Shown here: positions 8,235 through 16,941 of the stretch, piece by piece
Numbering within the stretch: position 1 is the stretch's first letter
Layout: every line of letters begins with the position of its first letter
DNA from: Streptomyces gardneri
GTDB lineage: Bacteria > Actinomycetota > Actinomycetes > Streptomycetales > Streptomycetaceae
NCBI RefSeq assembly: GCF_006539185.1
Contig: NZ_BJMN01000031.1
Span: 62,001-126,000 of the forward strand
Direction of reading: 5' to 3'
DNA: 64,000 bases
Notes under the pieces: model-generated
Told to the model about the DNA's origin: nothing
The model's database searches: none
Seen by the model: the letters and a program-made list of their open reading frames with translations, nothing else
Position numbers and translations under genes: made by a program

Positions 8235-9763
8235 GGCCGGCGCCAGCTCCGTCCGTCTCGTGCGAGCATCTCGTCCGCCTCGACCGGACCCCAGGTCCCG
8301 GACTGGTACTGCGCGGGCTTGCCGTGCTTGTCCCAGAACTGCTCGATCGGGTCGAGGATCTTCCAGGACAGCTCGACCTCCTCGACGCGCGGGAAGAGGT
8401 TCGAGTCGCCGAGCAGGACGTCGAGGATGAGCCGCTCGTACGCCTCGGGGCTGGACTCCGTGAAGGACTCGCCGTACGCGAAGTCCATCGACACGTCCCG
8501 GATCTCCATCTGGGTGCCGGGCACCTTGGAGCCGAACCGCATCGTGACGCCCTCGTCCGGCTGGACCCGGATCACGATGGCGTTGCGGCCGAGTTCCTCG
8601 GTCGCGGTGTGGTCGAAGATGGAGTGCGGGGCGCGCTGGAACACGACCGCGATCTCCGTGACGCGACGGCCCAGACGCTTGCCGGTGCGCAGGTAGAAGG
8701 GGACGCCCGCCCAGCGGCGGTTGTCGATCTCCAGCTTGACGGCCGCGTAGGTGTCGGTCTTCGACTGGGGGTCGATGCCGTCTTCCTCCAGGTAGCCGAC
8801 GGCCTTCGCGCCGCCCTGCCACCCGGCCGCGTACTGGCCGCGGACCGTGGACGCGCCCAGGTCCTTGGGCAGCTTCACCGCGCCGAGGACCTTGGTCTTC
8901 TCGGCGGCGAGCGCGTCGGCGTCGAAGGAGGCGGGCTCCTCCATCGCGGTCAGCGCGAGCAGCTGGAGCAGGTGGTTCTGGATGACGTCACGGGCCGCGC
9001 CGATGCCGTCGTAGTACCCGGCCCGGCCGCCGATGCCGATGTCCTCGGCCATGGTGATCTGCACGTGGTCGACGTACGACCGGTTCCAGAGCGGCTCGAA
9101 GAGGGTGTTGGCGAAGCGGAGCGCCAGGATGTTCTGGACGGTCTCCTTGCCGAGGTAGTGGTCGATCCGGAAGACCGCCTCGGGCGGGAAGACCTCGTGG
9201 ACGACCTCGTTGAGCTCCTTGGCGGAGACCAGGTCGTGGCCGAAGGGCTTCTCGATGACCGCACGGCGCCAGGAGCCGTTCTTCTGGTCGGCCAGGCCGT
9301 GCTTCTTCAACTGCTGGACGACCAGCGGGAAGAACTTCGGCGGCACGGAGAGGTAGAAGGCGAAGTTGCCGCCGGTGCCCTGCGCCTTGTCCAGCTCCTC
9401 GACGGTGGACTTCAGCTTCTCGAAGGCCTCGTCGTCGTCGAAGTCGCCCTGGACGAACCGCATGCCCTGGATCAGCTGCTGCCACACCTCCTCGCGGAAC
9501 GGGGTGCGCGCGTGCTGCTTGACCGCCTCGTAGACCTCCTGCGCGAAGTCCTCGTCCTGCCACTCACGGCGGGCGAAGCCGATGAGCGAGAAGCCCGGCG
9601 GCAGCAGGCCGCGGTTGGCCAGGTCGTAGACGGCAGGCATCAGCTTCTTACGGGACAAATCGCCCGTGACGCCGAAGATCACCAGACCCGACGGCCCCGC
9701 GATACGCGGGAGCCGTCGGTCTGCGGCGTCACGGAGCGGGTTGGCTCCGTGGACTGCGCTCAA
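8231..9763 (-). CDS. zwf: Glucose-6-phosphate dehydrogenase
   Basis: A 510-residue NADP-dependent dehydrogenase that commits glucose 6-phosphate to the pentose phosphate pathway. The nucleotide-binding fingerprint is IFGVTGDLSRKKL near residue 30. The active-site signature is RIDHYLGKETVQN. The start is an uncommon TTG at 9763, supported by a ggagg ribosome site ten bases upstream; that site overlaps the tal stop region. Only five bases separate it from tal. This may be one of two zwf copies, as many Streptomyces have two. Confidence 0.96.
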   Translation of the reverse strand: MSAVHGANPLRDAADRRLPRIAGPSGLVIFGVTGDLSRKKLMPAVYDLANRGLLPPGFSLIGFARREWQDEDFAQEVYEAVKQHARTPFREEVWQQLIQGMRFVQGDFDDDEAFEKLKSTVEELDKAQGTGGNFAFYLSVPPKFFPLVVQQLKKHGLADQKNGSWRRAVIEKPFGHDLVSAKELNEVVHEVFPPEAVFRIDHYLGKETVQNILALRFANTLFEPLWNRSYVDHVQITMAEDIGIGGRAGYYDGIGAARDVIQNHLLQLLALTAMEEPASFDADALAAEKTKVLGAVKLPKDLGASTVRGQYAAGWQGGAKAVGYLEEDGIDPQSKTDTYAAVKLEIDNRRWAGVPFYLRTGKRLGRRVTEIAVVFQRAPHSIFDHTATEELGRNAIVIRVQPDEGVTMRFGSKVPGTQMEIRDVSMDFAYGESFTESSPEAYERLILDVLLGDSNLFPRVEEVELSWKILDPIEQFWDKHGKPAQYQSGTWGPVEADEMLARDGRSWRRP

Positions 9764-9768
9764 AGTGC

Positions 9769-10887
9769 TTACGCCTCCGAAGGTGCGAGGCGCGAGAGCT
9801 CCGCCTCGGTGGACTTGAGAAGGTCGTTCCAGGACGCCTCGAACTTCTCGACGCCCTCGTCCTCGAGGAGCTGGACGACATCGTCGTAGGCGATGCCCAG
9901 CTTCTCGACGGCCGCGAGCTCGGCACGCGACTGGTCGTACGTGCCGCGCACGGTGTCACCGGCGACCTCGCCGTGGTCGGCGGTGGCCTCCAGAGTGGCT
10001 TCCGGCATGGTGTTGACCGTGCCGGGGGCGACCAGGTCCACGACGTACAGCGTGTCCTTGTACGCCGGGTCCTTGACACCGGTCGAGGCCCACAGCGGAC
10101 GCTGCTTGTTGGCCTGCGCCTTGTCGAGGGACGCCCAGCGCTCGCCGCTGAACACCTCCTCGAACGCCTCGTAGGCCAGACGGGCGTTGGCCAGGGCGGC
10201 CTTGCCCTTGAGCGCCTTGGCCTCGTCGGTGCCGATGCCGTCCAGGCGCTTGTCGATCTCCGAGTCCACGCGGGACACGAAGAAGGACGCCACGGAGTGG
10301 ATCTTCGAGAGGTCGAGGCCGCGCTCGCGGGCCTTCTCGAGACCCGCCAGGTAGGCGTCCATGACCGCGCGGTAGCGCTCCAGCGAGAAGATCAGCGTCA
10401 CGTTGACGCTGATGCCGAGGCCGATGACCTCGGTGATCGCCGGCAGACCCGCCTTGGTGGCCGGAATCTTGATCAGCGTGTTGGGGCGGTCCACCAGCCA
10501 GGCCAGCTGCTTGGCCTCGGCGATGGTGGCGACCGTCTCGTGGGCGAGACGGGGGTCGACCTCGATGGAGACCCGGCCGTCCTGGCCGTCGGTCGCCTCG
10601 AAGACCGGCCGCAGGATGTCGGCGGCGTCGCGGACGTCCGCCGTCGTGATCATGCGGATGGCCTCGTCGACGGTCACCTTGCGGGCGGCGAGGTCGGCGA
10701 GCTGCTGCTCGTAACCGTCACCGTGCGAGATGGCCTTCTGGAAGATCGACGGGTTCGTGGTCACACCGACCACGTGGCTCTGGTCGATGAGCTCGGCCAG
10801 GTTGCCGGACGTGATCCGCTTGCGCGAGAGGTCGTCCAGCCAGATCGCGACGCCTTCGTCGGAGAGGCGCTTGAGAGCGTCTGTCAT
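9769..10887 (-). CDS. tal: Transaldolase
   Basis: A 372-residue transaldolase of the non-oxidative pentose phosphate branch, transferring dihydroxyacetone units between sedoheptulose 7-phosphate and glyceraldehyde 3-phosphate. Signatures are GVTTNPSIFQKAI near the N-terminus and LIKIPATKAGL with the Schiff-base lysine. The length matches the actinobacterial class. The start is ATG 10887 after an ggaga ribosome site. It is second in the operon, 36 bp after tkt. Confidence 0.96.
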   Translation of the reverse strand: MTDALKRLSDEGVAIWLDDLSRKRITSGNLAELIDQSHVVGVTTNPSIFQKAISHGDGYEQQLADLAARKVTVDEAIRMITTADVRDAADILRPVFEATDGQDGRVSIEVDPRLAHETVATIAEAKQLAWLVDRPNTLIKIPATKAGLPAITEVIGLGISVNVTLIFSLERYRAVMDAYLAGLEKARERGLDLSKIHSVASFFVSRVDSEIDKRLDGIGTDEAKALKGKAALANARLAYEAFEEVFSGERWASLDKAQANKQRPLWASTGVKDPAYKDTLYVVDLVAPGTVNTMPEATLEATADHGEVAGDTVRGTYDQSRAELAAVEKLGIAYDDVVQLLEDEGVEKFEASWNDLLKSTEAELSRLAPSEA

Positions 10888-10923
10888 GAGAGTTGCATCT
10901 CCATTAAGTCGTACGTATTCGCG

Positions 10924-13011
10924 TCAGCGCGCGACGGCGTCGAGAGATTCCCGCGCGGCGGCGACGATCGCCTCCGGCGTGAACCCGAACTCGCGGAAGA
11001 GGACCTTCGCGTCCGCCGAGGCACCGAAGTGCTCCAGCGAGACGATCCGGCCGGCGTCCCCGACGTAGCGGTGCCAGGTGAGACCGATGCCGGCCTCGAC
11101 CGCGACGCGGGCCTTGACCGACGGCGGCAGGACGGAGTCCTTGTACGCCTGGTCCTGCTCCTCGAACCACTCGACGGACGGCATCGAGACCACACGGGTC
11201 GGGACACCGGCGGCCTGGAGCTGCTCGCGGGCCTCGACGGCCAGGTGCACCTCGGAGCCGGTCGCGATCAGCACGAGCTCGGCGGGGCCGCCCTCGGCCT
11301 CGAAGAGCACGTAGCCGCCCTTGGCCGCGTTCTCGTTCGACGCGTAGGTCGGCACACCCTGACGGGTGAGGGCGAGACCGTGCGGGGCGCCCTTGCCGAA
11401 GACCTTGGTGTGCCGCTTCATGATCTCGCGCCAGGCGATCGCCGTCTCGTTGGCGTCGGCCGGGCGGACCACGTTCAGACCCGGGATCGCGCGCAGCGAG
11501 GCGAGGTGCTCCACCGGCTGGTGCGTCGGGCCGTCCTCGCCCAGACCGATCGAGTCGTGCGTCCACACGTACGTCACCGGCAGGTGCATCAGGGCCGACA
11601 GACGCACGGCGTTGCGCATGTAGTCGGAGAACACCAGGAAGGTGCCGCCGTAGATGCGGGTGTTGCCGTGGAGCGCGATGCCGTTCATCTCGGCGGCCAT
11701 CGAGTGCTCGCGGATGCCGAAGTGGATCGTGCGGCCGTACTTGTCGGCCTCCGGCAGCGGGTTGCCCTCGGGCAGGAACGACGAGGACTTGTCGATCGTC
11801 GTGTTGTTCGAGCCGGCGAGGTCGGCCGAGCCGCCCCACAGTTCGGGGATGACCGCGCCGAGCGCCTGGAGGACCTGGCCAGAGGCGGCACGGGTGGCGA
11901 TGCCCTTGCCGGGCTCGTAGACCGGGAGCTTCTCCTCCCAGCCGGCCGGCAGCTCGTTCGCCTGGATGCGGTCGAACTCGGCGGCGCGCTCCGGGTTGGC
12001 CGTACGCCACTCGGCGAGCGACTTCTCCCAGGCGGCGCGGGCCTCACGGCCACGGTCGCCGAGCGAGCGGGTGTGCGCGATGACCTCGTCGGTGACCTCG
12101 AAGGTCTGCTCCGGGTCGAAGCCCAGGACACGCTTGGTGGCCGCGATCTCCTCGTCGCCGAGCGCCGAGCCGTGCGAGGCCTCGGTGTTCTGCGCGTTCG
12201 GGGCGGGCCAGGCGATGATCGAGCGCATCGCGATGAACGACGGACGCTCGGTCTCGGCCTCGGCGGCACGGACCGCCGCGTACAGCGCGGCCGGGTCCAG
12301 GTCGCCGTTGGACTTCGGCTCGACGCGCTGGACGTGCCAGCCGTACGCCTCGTACCGCTTCATCGTGTCCTCGGACACGGCGGTCTCGGTGTCGCCCTCG
12401 ATCGAGATGTGGTTGTCGTCCCACAGCAGGATCAGGTTGCCGAGCTTCTGGTGGCCGGCGAGCGAGGACGCCTCGGCGGAGATGCCTTCCTGGAGGCAGC
12501 CGTCGCCGGCGATCGCGTAGATCCGGTGGTCGAACGGGGAGGTGCCGGGGGCCGCCTCCGGGTCGAACAGACCGCGCTCGTAGCGGGCGGCCATCGCCAT
12601 GCCCACGGCGTTGGCGACACCCTGGCCCAGCGGGCCCGTCGTCGTCTCGACGGCGGCCGTGTGGCCGTACTCCGGGTGACCGGGGGTCTTGGAGCCCCAG
12701 GTACGGAAGGCCTTCAGGTCGTCCAGCTCGAGACCGAAACCACCCAGGTACAGCTGGGTGTAGAGGGTCAGGGACGAGTGGCCGGCGGAGAGGACGAACC
12801 GGTCACGCCCGACCCACTCGGGGTCGGCCGGGTCGTGCCGCATCACCTTCTGGAAGAGGGTGTACGCGGCGGGCGCCAGGCTCATCGCCGTACCGGGATG
12901 GCCGTTGCCGACCTTCTGTACGGCGTCCGCGGCCAGGACGCGGGCGGTGTCGACGGCCCGCTGGTCCAATTCGGTCCACTCGAGGTCTGTGGTGGTCGGC
13001 TTAGTGCTCAC
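10924..13011 (-). CDS. tkt: Transketolase
   Basis: A 695-residue thiamine diphosphate enzyme that moves two-carbon units in the non-oxidative pentose phosphate pathway. The N-terminal signature NGHPGTAMSLAP and the cofactor motif beginning GDGCLQEG and ending in DDNHIS are intact. The pyrimidine-binding and C-terminal domains follow at full length. GTG 13011 is the start. It is the first gene of the operon, so its promoter must lie in 13012-13325, shared with divergent ctaB. Confidence 0.97.
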   Translation of the reverse strand: MSTKPTTTDLEWTELDQRAVDTARVLAADAVQKVGNGHPGTAMSLAPAAYTLFQKVMRHDPADPEWVGRDRFVLSAGHSSLTLYTQLYLGGFGLELDDLKAFRTWGSKTPGHPEYGHTAAVETTTGPLGQGVANAVGMAMAARYERGLFDPEAAPGTSPFDHRIYAIAGDGCLQEGISAEASSLAGHQKLGNLILLWDDNHISIEGDTETAVSEDTMKRYEAYGWHVQRVEPKSNGDLDPAALYAAVRAAEAETERPSFIAMRSIIAWPAPNAQNTEASHGSALGDEEIAATKRVLGFDPEQTFEVTDEVIAHTRSLGDRGREARAAWEKSLAEWRTANPERAAEFDRIQANELPAGWEEKLPVYEPGKGIATRAASGQVLQALGAVIPELWGGSADLAGSNNTTIDKSSSFLPEGNPLPEADKYGRTIHFGIREHSMAAEMNGIALHGNTRIYGGTFLVFSDYMRNAVRLSALMHLPVTYVWTHDSIGLGEDGPTHQPVEHLASLRAIPGLNVVRPADANETAIAWREIMKRHTKVFGKGAPHGLALTRQGVPTYASNENAAKGGYVLFEAEGGPAELVLIATGSEVHLAVEAREQLQAAGVPTRVVSMPSVEWFEEQDQAYKDSVLPPSVKARVAVEAGIGLTWHRYVGDAGRIVSLEHFGASADAKVLFREFGFTPEAIVAAARESLDAVAR

Positions 13012-13325
13012 CCTGGGTCAGGGCTCCTCTCCACATGTTCTGAAGCCGGTGACTGAGGGTGTACCGGCGGTGTCGAGCCTACCCCCGAAGAAGCCCCCTC
13101 TTTTCGTGTGCGGGCCCCTCAAATGAGCGGACAGAGCAAGACTGCCGGTGGCCGTATGAGTTCGCCTCCCGAGCGGTGTCCACACCTTGGGACACACCCC
13201 TCCAACACGACCCCACCCCCGCGAAGATCGGCGTCTGGGCAACGTCTACAGTGGCGTGGTACGCGCAAGCTTCACCCCGTCTTCATACGGGGAGCTTGCT
13301 GGGAATTTCTCTGTCAGGGGTGTGC
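13012..13325. promoter_or_regulatory. tkt/ctaB divergent intergenic region
   Basis: This 314-bp stretch separates the starts of tkt and ctaB and must carry both promoters. A TACAGT hexamer at 13247-13252 is a possible -10 for ctaB. TAGGCT on the minus strand near 13076-13081 is a possible -10 for tkt. I see no convincing gene or repeat in it; a C-rich stretch (about 13180-13222) has no obvious structure. Confidence 0.45.
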
Positions 13326-14273
13326 GTGACGGCCGTCGAGTCCCGACCCGCAGGGGTCGTCTTGACTCCCAGCCCGGGGGGCCATCGGCCGTTCGGGGCC
13401 CGCGTCAAGGCATACGTGGCGCTGACCAAGCCGCGGATCATCGAACTGCTGCTCATCACGACCGTTCCGGTGATGTTCCTCGCCGAGCAGGGCGTGCCGA
13501 ACCTGTGGCTGGTGCTCGCCACCTGCTTCGGCGGCTACCTGTCGGCGGGCGGCGCCAACGCGCTGAACATGTACATCGACCGCGACATCGACGCGCTGAT
13601 GGACCGCACCTCGCAGCGTCCACTGGTCACCGGCGTGCTCACGCCGCGTGAGGGCCTCGTCTTCGGTCTCAGCCTCGCCGTGATCTCCACGATGTGGTTC
13701 GGCCTGCTGGTCAACTGGCTCTCCGCCGCACTCTCGCTCGGCGCGCTCCTCTTCTACGTGGTCGTCTACACGATGATCCTCAAGCGGCGGACCGCGCAGA
13801 ACATCGTCTGGGGCGGCATCGCCGGCTGCCTGCCGGTGCTCATCGGCTGGTCGGCCGTGACCAACTCGATGTCGTGGGCCGCGATCATCCTCTTCCTCGT
13901 CATCTTCTTCTGGACGCCGCCGCACTACTGGCCGCTGTCCATGAAGGTGAAGGAGGACTACGCCCGCGCCGGCGTGCCGATGCTCCCGGTCCTCGCCTCC
14001 AACAAGGTCGTGGCCAAGCAGATCGTCGCCTACAGCTGGGTGATGGTCGCCGTCTCGCTGCTGCTGACCCCGCTCGGCTACACCGGCTGGTTCTACACGG
14101 CCGTGGCGCTGCTCACCGGCGGCTGGTGGCTGTGGGAGGCGCACGGGCTGCTCAACCGCGCGAAGGCGGGCGCCACCGGCGCGAAGCTCAAGGAGATGCG
14201 CCTCTTCCACTGGTCCATCACCTACGTCTCGCTGCTCTTCGTGGCGGTCGCGGTGGACCCCTTCCTCCGCTAG
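13326..14273 (+). CDS. ctaB: Protoheme IX farnesyltransferase (heme O synthase)
   Basis: A 315-residue UbiA-type prenyltransferase that adds a farnesyl group to heme B to make heme O, the precursor of heme A for cytochrome aa3 oxidase. The Asp-rich motif is in NMYIDRDIDALMDRT, and the second conserved motif is KVKEDYARAGVPMLP. About nine membrane helices follow. GTG 13326 is preferred, with aggggt just upstream; GTG 13320 is two codons earlier. The frame is open further upstream without plausible coding content. ctaA, the next enzyme, lies 3 kb away. Confidence 0.95.
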   Translation: MTAVESRPAGVVLTPSPGGHRPFGARVKAYVALTKPRIIELLLITTVPVMFLAEQGVPNLWLVLATCFGGYLSAGGANALNMYIDRDIDALMDRTSQRPLVTGVLTPREGLVFGLSLAVISTMWFGLLVNWLSAALSLGALLFYVVVYTMILKRRTAQNIVWGGIAGCLPVLIGWSAVTNSMSWAAIILFLVIFFWTPPHYWPLSMKVKEDYARAGVPMLPVLASNKVVAKQIVAYSWVMVAVSLLLTPLGYTGWFYTAVALLTGGWWLWEAHGLLNRAKAGATGAKLKEMRLFHWSITYVSLLFVAVAVDPFLR

Positions 14274-14330
14274 CACCCGATTCGCCGGACAGGACCCGAG
14301 GCCCTTTCCGCTCAGATGATTTGCTCGGTC

Positions 14331-14372
14331 GACGGCCGGGTCACGTGGGATAGGCCACGTGACCCGGCCGTC
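14331..14372. terminator. Strong hairpin after ctaB
   Basis: An 18-bp perfect stem (14331-14348 with 14355-14372) and a six-base loop lie 57 bp after the ctaB stop and 34 bp before the next start. No U-tract. Confidence 0.85.
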
Positions 14373-14406
14373 GCCAGTAGATCTACCCCTCGGTAGCATC
14401 TTTTTC

Positions 14407-14727
14407 ATGGCAGAAACGAAGCAGGAAGAGCGCAAGGCGGCCCGGCTCGCCAAGGAGATCAAGGCCTTCTCCAAGGAGCACGGCGGCACCGAGGGGCACC
14501 TCGCGCACATCGGCCAGGCGGGCACCCGGATCGTCCTCGTCGGCACCGACGGCGGCTGGGGCGACCTCGTCGCGCCGAGCTACGAGATCGCGAAGCAGGC
14601 CGCCGAGAAGGCCGGTCTCACGCTCCACGAGGAGTTCGACGGCGAGTTCGCCGCCAAGGTCGTCACCGGCCCGTACGAGTGGAGCCGGATGGCCGGTATC
14701 CAGATCGGCGGCCCCTCCAACAGCTGA
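14407..14727 (+). CDS. Conserved small hypothetical protein
   Basis: A 106-residue soluble protein that I do not recognise beyond being typical of Streptomyces at this locus. The N-terminal 25 residues are highly charged (KQEERKAARLAKEIKAFSKEHGG) and probably helical. The rest looks like a small alpha/beta fold with RIVLVGTDGGWGDLVAP and ends in GIQIGG. No membrane helix or signal peptide. It is bounded upstream by a strong terminator, so it is transcribed on its own. The -35/-10 region probably lies at 14373-14400, which is relatively AT-rich. Confidence 0.7.
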   Translation: MAETKQEERKAARLAKEIKAFSKEHGGTEGHLAHIGQAGTRIVLVGTDGGWGDLVAPSYEIAKQAAEKAGLTLHEEFDGEFAAKVVTGPYEWSRMAGIQIGGPSNS

Positions 14728-14797
14728 GGCAACAACCTCGCGCGGGGCTCACCCGTTAGGACGTGTGGAGACACGTCCACACAGGGAGCCCCCCGAG

Positions 14798-15922
14798 ATG
14801 ATCGACACGCCGAGCCTGGTGGACCAGTACTGCCACGGAGTGCTCCGTACGGAGCTCGGCCTGGGCACCTTCGAGACCCACCTCGGCGCGCACCTCGGCG
14901 ACCGGCCCGGCGGTCCGTCCGGGCTGCCCGCCGCCGGGACGACGTTCTTCGACACGCAGACCGGTTTCGCGGTACGGCGCTGGTGCCCGCCGCTCCTCGG
15001 CCTCGAACCGCACTGCCCGCCCGCCCGCTACCTCGCCCGCCGTCGTGAGCTCGGCGTCGTCGAGGCGGGCCGACGGCTGCTCAGGGCCGCCGGGATCTCC
15101 ACGTACCTCGTGGACACGGGGCTCGCCGGCGACCTGACCCGGCCGGCGGAGATCGCCGCGGCCGCCGGGGCGGAGGCCCACGAGATCGTCCGCCTCGAAC
15201 CCCTCGCCGAACAGGTCGCCGACACCTCGGGGACCGTCGAGGCGTTCCTCGCCAACCTCGCCGAGGCCGTCCACGGCGCCGCCGTGAACGCCGTGGCCTT
15301 CACCTCGGTGGAGGGCGTACGCCGAGGGCTCGCCGTGGCGCCCGAACCACCCGGACCGGGGGAGGTGCGCGGGGCCGCGGGGCGCTGGCTGGCCGGACGC
15401 CCGGCGGGCGGGCGGCTCACCGACCCCGTCCTGCTGCGGCACCTGCTCTGGATCGCCGTCACCGCCGGGCGCCCGCTCCAGCTGCACACACGGGACCACG
15501 ACCCGGCCCTCCTCGGCGCCTTCGCCGCCGCCACGACAGGGCTCGGCACCGACCTCGTCCTGCTGCACGCCTACCCGCACCACCGCGCGGCGGCGCACCT
15601 GACCGTCGTCCATCCGCACGTGTACGCGGACCTGGGCCCGGCCCTCGCCCACACCGGGGCCCGGGCGGCGGCCGTCCTCGCCGAGGTCCTGGAGTCGGCG
15701 CCCTTCGGCAAACTGCTGTTCTCCAGTGGCGCCCACGGACTGCCCGAGCTCCACGTCGTCGCCGCCGGCGTCTTCCGCTCGGCGCTCACCCGGGTGCTGG
15801 GCGAGTGGGTCGTGGAAGGCGCCTGGTCCCACGCGGACGCCCAGCGCGTCGCCACGATGATCGCGGCCGGGAACGCCCGACGGGTCTACCGCCTCGAACC
15901 CGCTGTCAGTCCCCGTTGGTAG
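14798..15922 (+). CDS. Amidohydrolase-like TIM-barrel protein
   Basis: A 374-residue protein resembling the amidohydrolase-2 (FluG N-terminal-like) metal-dependent hydrolases. It begins LVDQYCHGVLRTELG, where the usual D-x-H metal pair is replaced by Q-x-x-H. Later His-containing strands appear (LQLHTRDHD, LLHAYPHH) and a late LLFSSGAHGLPEL. The missing first metal ligand makes catalysis uncertain. ATG 14798 has an aggga ribosome site eight bases upstream. It is 42 bp ahead of the Imm49-like gene on the same strand, but I cannot link them functionally. Confidence 0.65.
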   Translation: MIDTPSLVDQYCHGVLRTELGLGTFETHLGAHLGDRPGGPSGLPAAGTTFFDTQTGFAVRRWCPPLLGLEPHCPPARYLARRRELGVVEAGRRLLRAAGISTYLVDTGLAGDLTRPAEIAAAAGAEAHEIVRLEPLAEQVADTSGTVEAFLANLAEAVHGAAVNAVAFTSVEGVRRGLAVAPEPPGPGEVRGAAGRWLAGRPAGGRLTDPVLLRHLLWIAVTAGRPLQLHTRDHDPALLGAFAAATTGLGTDLVLLHAYPHHRAAAHLTVVHPHVYADLGPALAHTGARAAAVLAEVLESAPFGKLLFSSGAHGLPELHVVAAGVFRSALTRVLGEWVVEGAWSHADAQRVATMIAAGNARRVYRLEPAVSPRW

Positions 15923-15964
15923 CGTGCGCAGCAGATGGAAACGATCATGGGGGAGACGGCAGCC

Positions 15965-16885
15965 ATGGGAGAGACGACCGTGCACGAGGTCGACGGCGCG
16001 AGGATCGAGCAGGCGCTCGACGGCATCAGGGGGCGGATCTTCGGCCGCTGGCACGACCTCCGGTACGGCAGCGGCATGTCGCTGACCGGCCTCGGGGAGA
16101 CCCGCGACGAACTCCTGGACCACATCGGCGCCCGCACCCTGGAGGACCCCGCGCTCGCCGCGGACCCCTCCCGCGCGGCGCTGCTCACCGCCGCCGAGTG
16201 CGCACTCGGCGTCCTGGGCATCGGCTGCTTCCCCGACGGGGACTGGGACGTCCCGCTGCCCCTCGCGGGCGAGACCCTGAGCAGCGACGACCAGCTCTTC
16301 GACGAGGGCTGGGACCGGGGACACCGGGTGCCCACCGCGCGGACCTGGGTGGACGCCTTCGCACTCTGCCTGATCAGCGGGCTCGCCTGGGAGCGCCGAC
16401 GGGTGATCGGGCCGCTGCTCCACGAGGACTACGCGCCCGCGATCCGCTCCGGCGTGCCGTACTCGCGCTTCGACTCGGTCTCGGAGCCGGCTGACCTCGC
16501 CGAGATGGACGCCCTGTGCGCCTACCTGACGGTGGAGCACGGCCCCATTCCCGGCGCCGTGCCCGGCGACGTACCGCTGCGCCGGCCCGGTGCGGAGGAG
16601 CTGGCGGCCGCGGCGGCACGACTCGACGCGGCGGGGGAGCTGAGCCCGGACCAGCGGCTGCTGCGCGTCCTGCTCGACGACGACCGCGAGGCCTTCGAGC
16701 GGGCCCTCGTGGAGCGGCTCGACGCACACCGGGCGGGCGTCGGCGCCGACGCCGAGCCGAGGACCCTGCTGCCGGTGGGGACCGTCGCCCTGGCCGCCCT
16801 CGCCCACCTGGCACACGGCTGGGAGCCGACGGTCCGCTCCGGCTACCTGCCCGGGGCGCTGCTCAGCGCGCCGGTGTCCGCATAG
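15965..16885 (+). CDS. Immunity 49 (Imm49) family-like protein
   Basis: A 306-residue protein that matches my memory of the Imm49 family, predicted immunity proteins of polymorphic toxin systems that are frequent in Streptomyces. Characteristic stretches are GRWHDLRYGSGMSL, AECALGVLGIGCFPDGDW, and ALCLISGLAWERRRVIGPLLHEDYAP. ATG 15965, with gggggag eight bases upstream, is preferred over ATG 15935. No toxin-like gene is adjacent, so it would be an orphan immunity gene. Family assignment is by pattern memory only. Confidence 0.6.
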   Translation: MGETTVHEVDGARIEQALDGIRGRIFGRWHDLRYGSGMSLTGLGETRDELLDHIGARTLEDPALAADPSRAALLTAAECALGVLGIGCFPDGDWDVPLPLAGETLSSDDQLFDEGWDRGHRVPTARTWVDAFALCLISGLAWERRRVIGPLLHEDYAPAIRSGVPYSRFDSVSEPADLAEMDALCAYLTVEHGPIPGAVPGDVPLRRPGAEELAAAAARLDAAGELSPDQRLLRVLLDDDREAFERALVERLDAHRAGVGADAEPRTLLPVGTVALAALAHLAHGWEPTVRSGYLPGALLSAPVSA

Positions 16886-16890
16886 CCGGA

Positions 16891-16929
16891 CCGCCCGGAC
16901 CCCCGCCGGTGCGGCGGGGCTCCGGGCGG
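16891..16929. terminator. Bidirectional hairpin between convergent genes
   Basis: Nested stems, 16891-16899 with 16921-16929 (9 bp) and 16901-16908 with 16912-16919 (8 bp), lie between the stops of the Imm49-like gene and ctaA. Confidence 0.8.
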
Positions 16930-16941
16930 TCCGGGGTGTTC

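Noticed and set aside
9973..13056. Long plus-strand open frame opposite tal and tkt
   Set aside because: It is the antisense shadow of two well-identified enzymes; composition is dominated by Arg, Gly, Val and Leu without recognisable domains.
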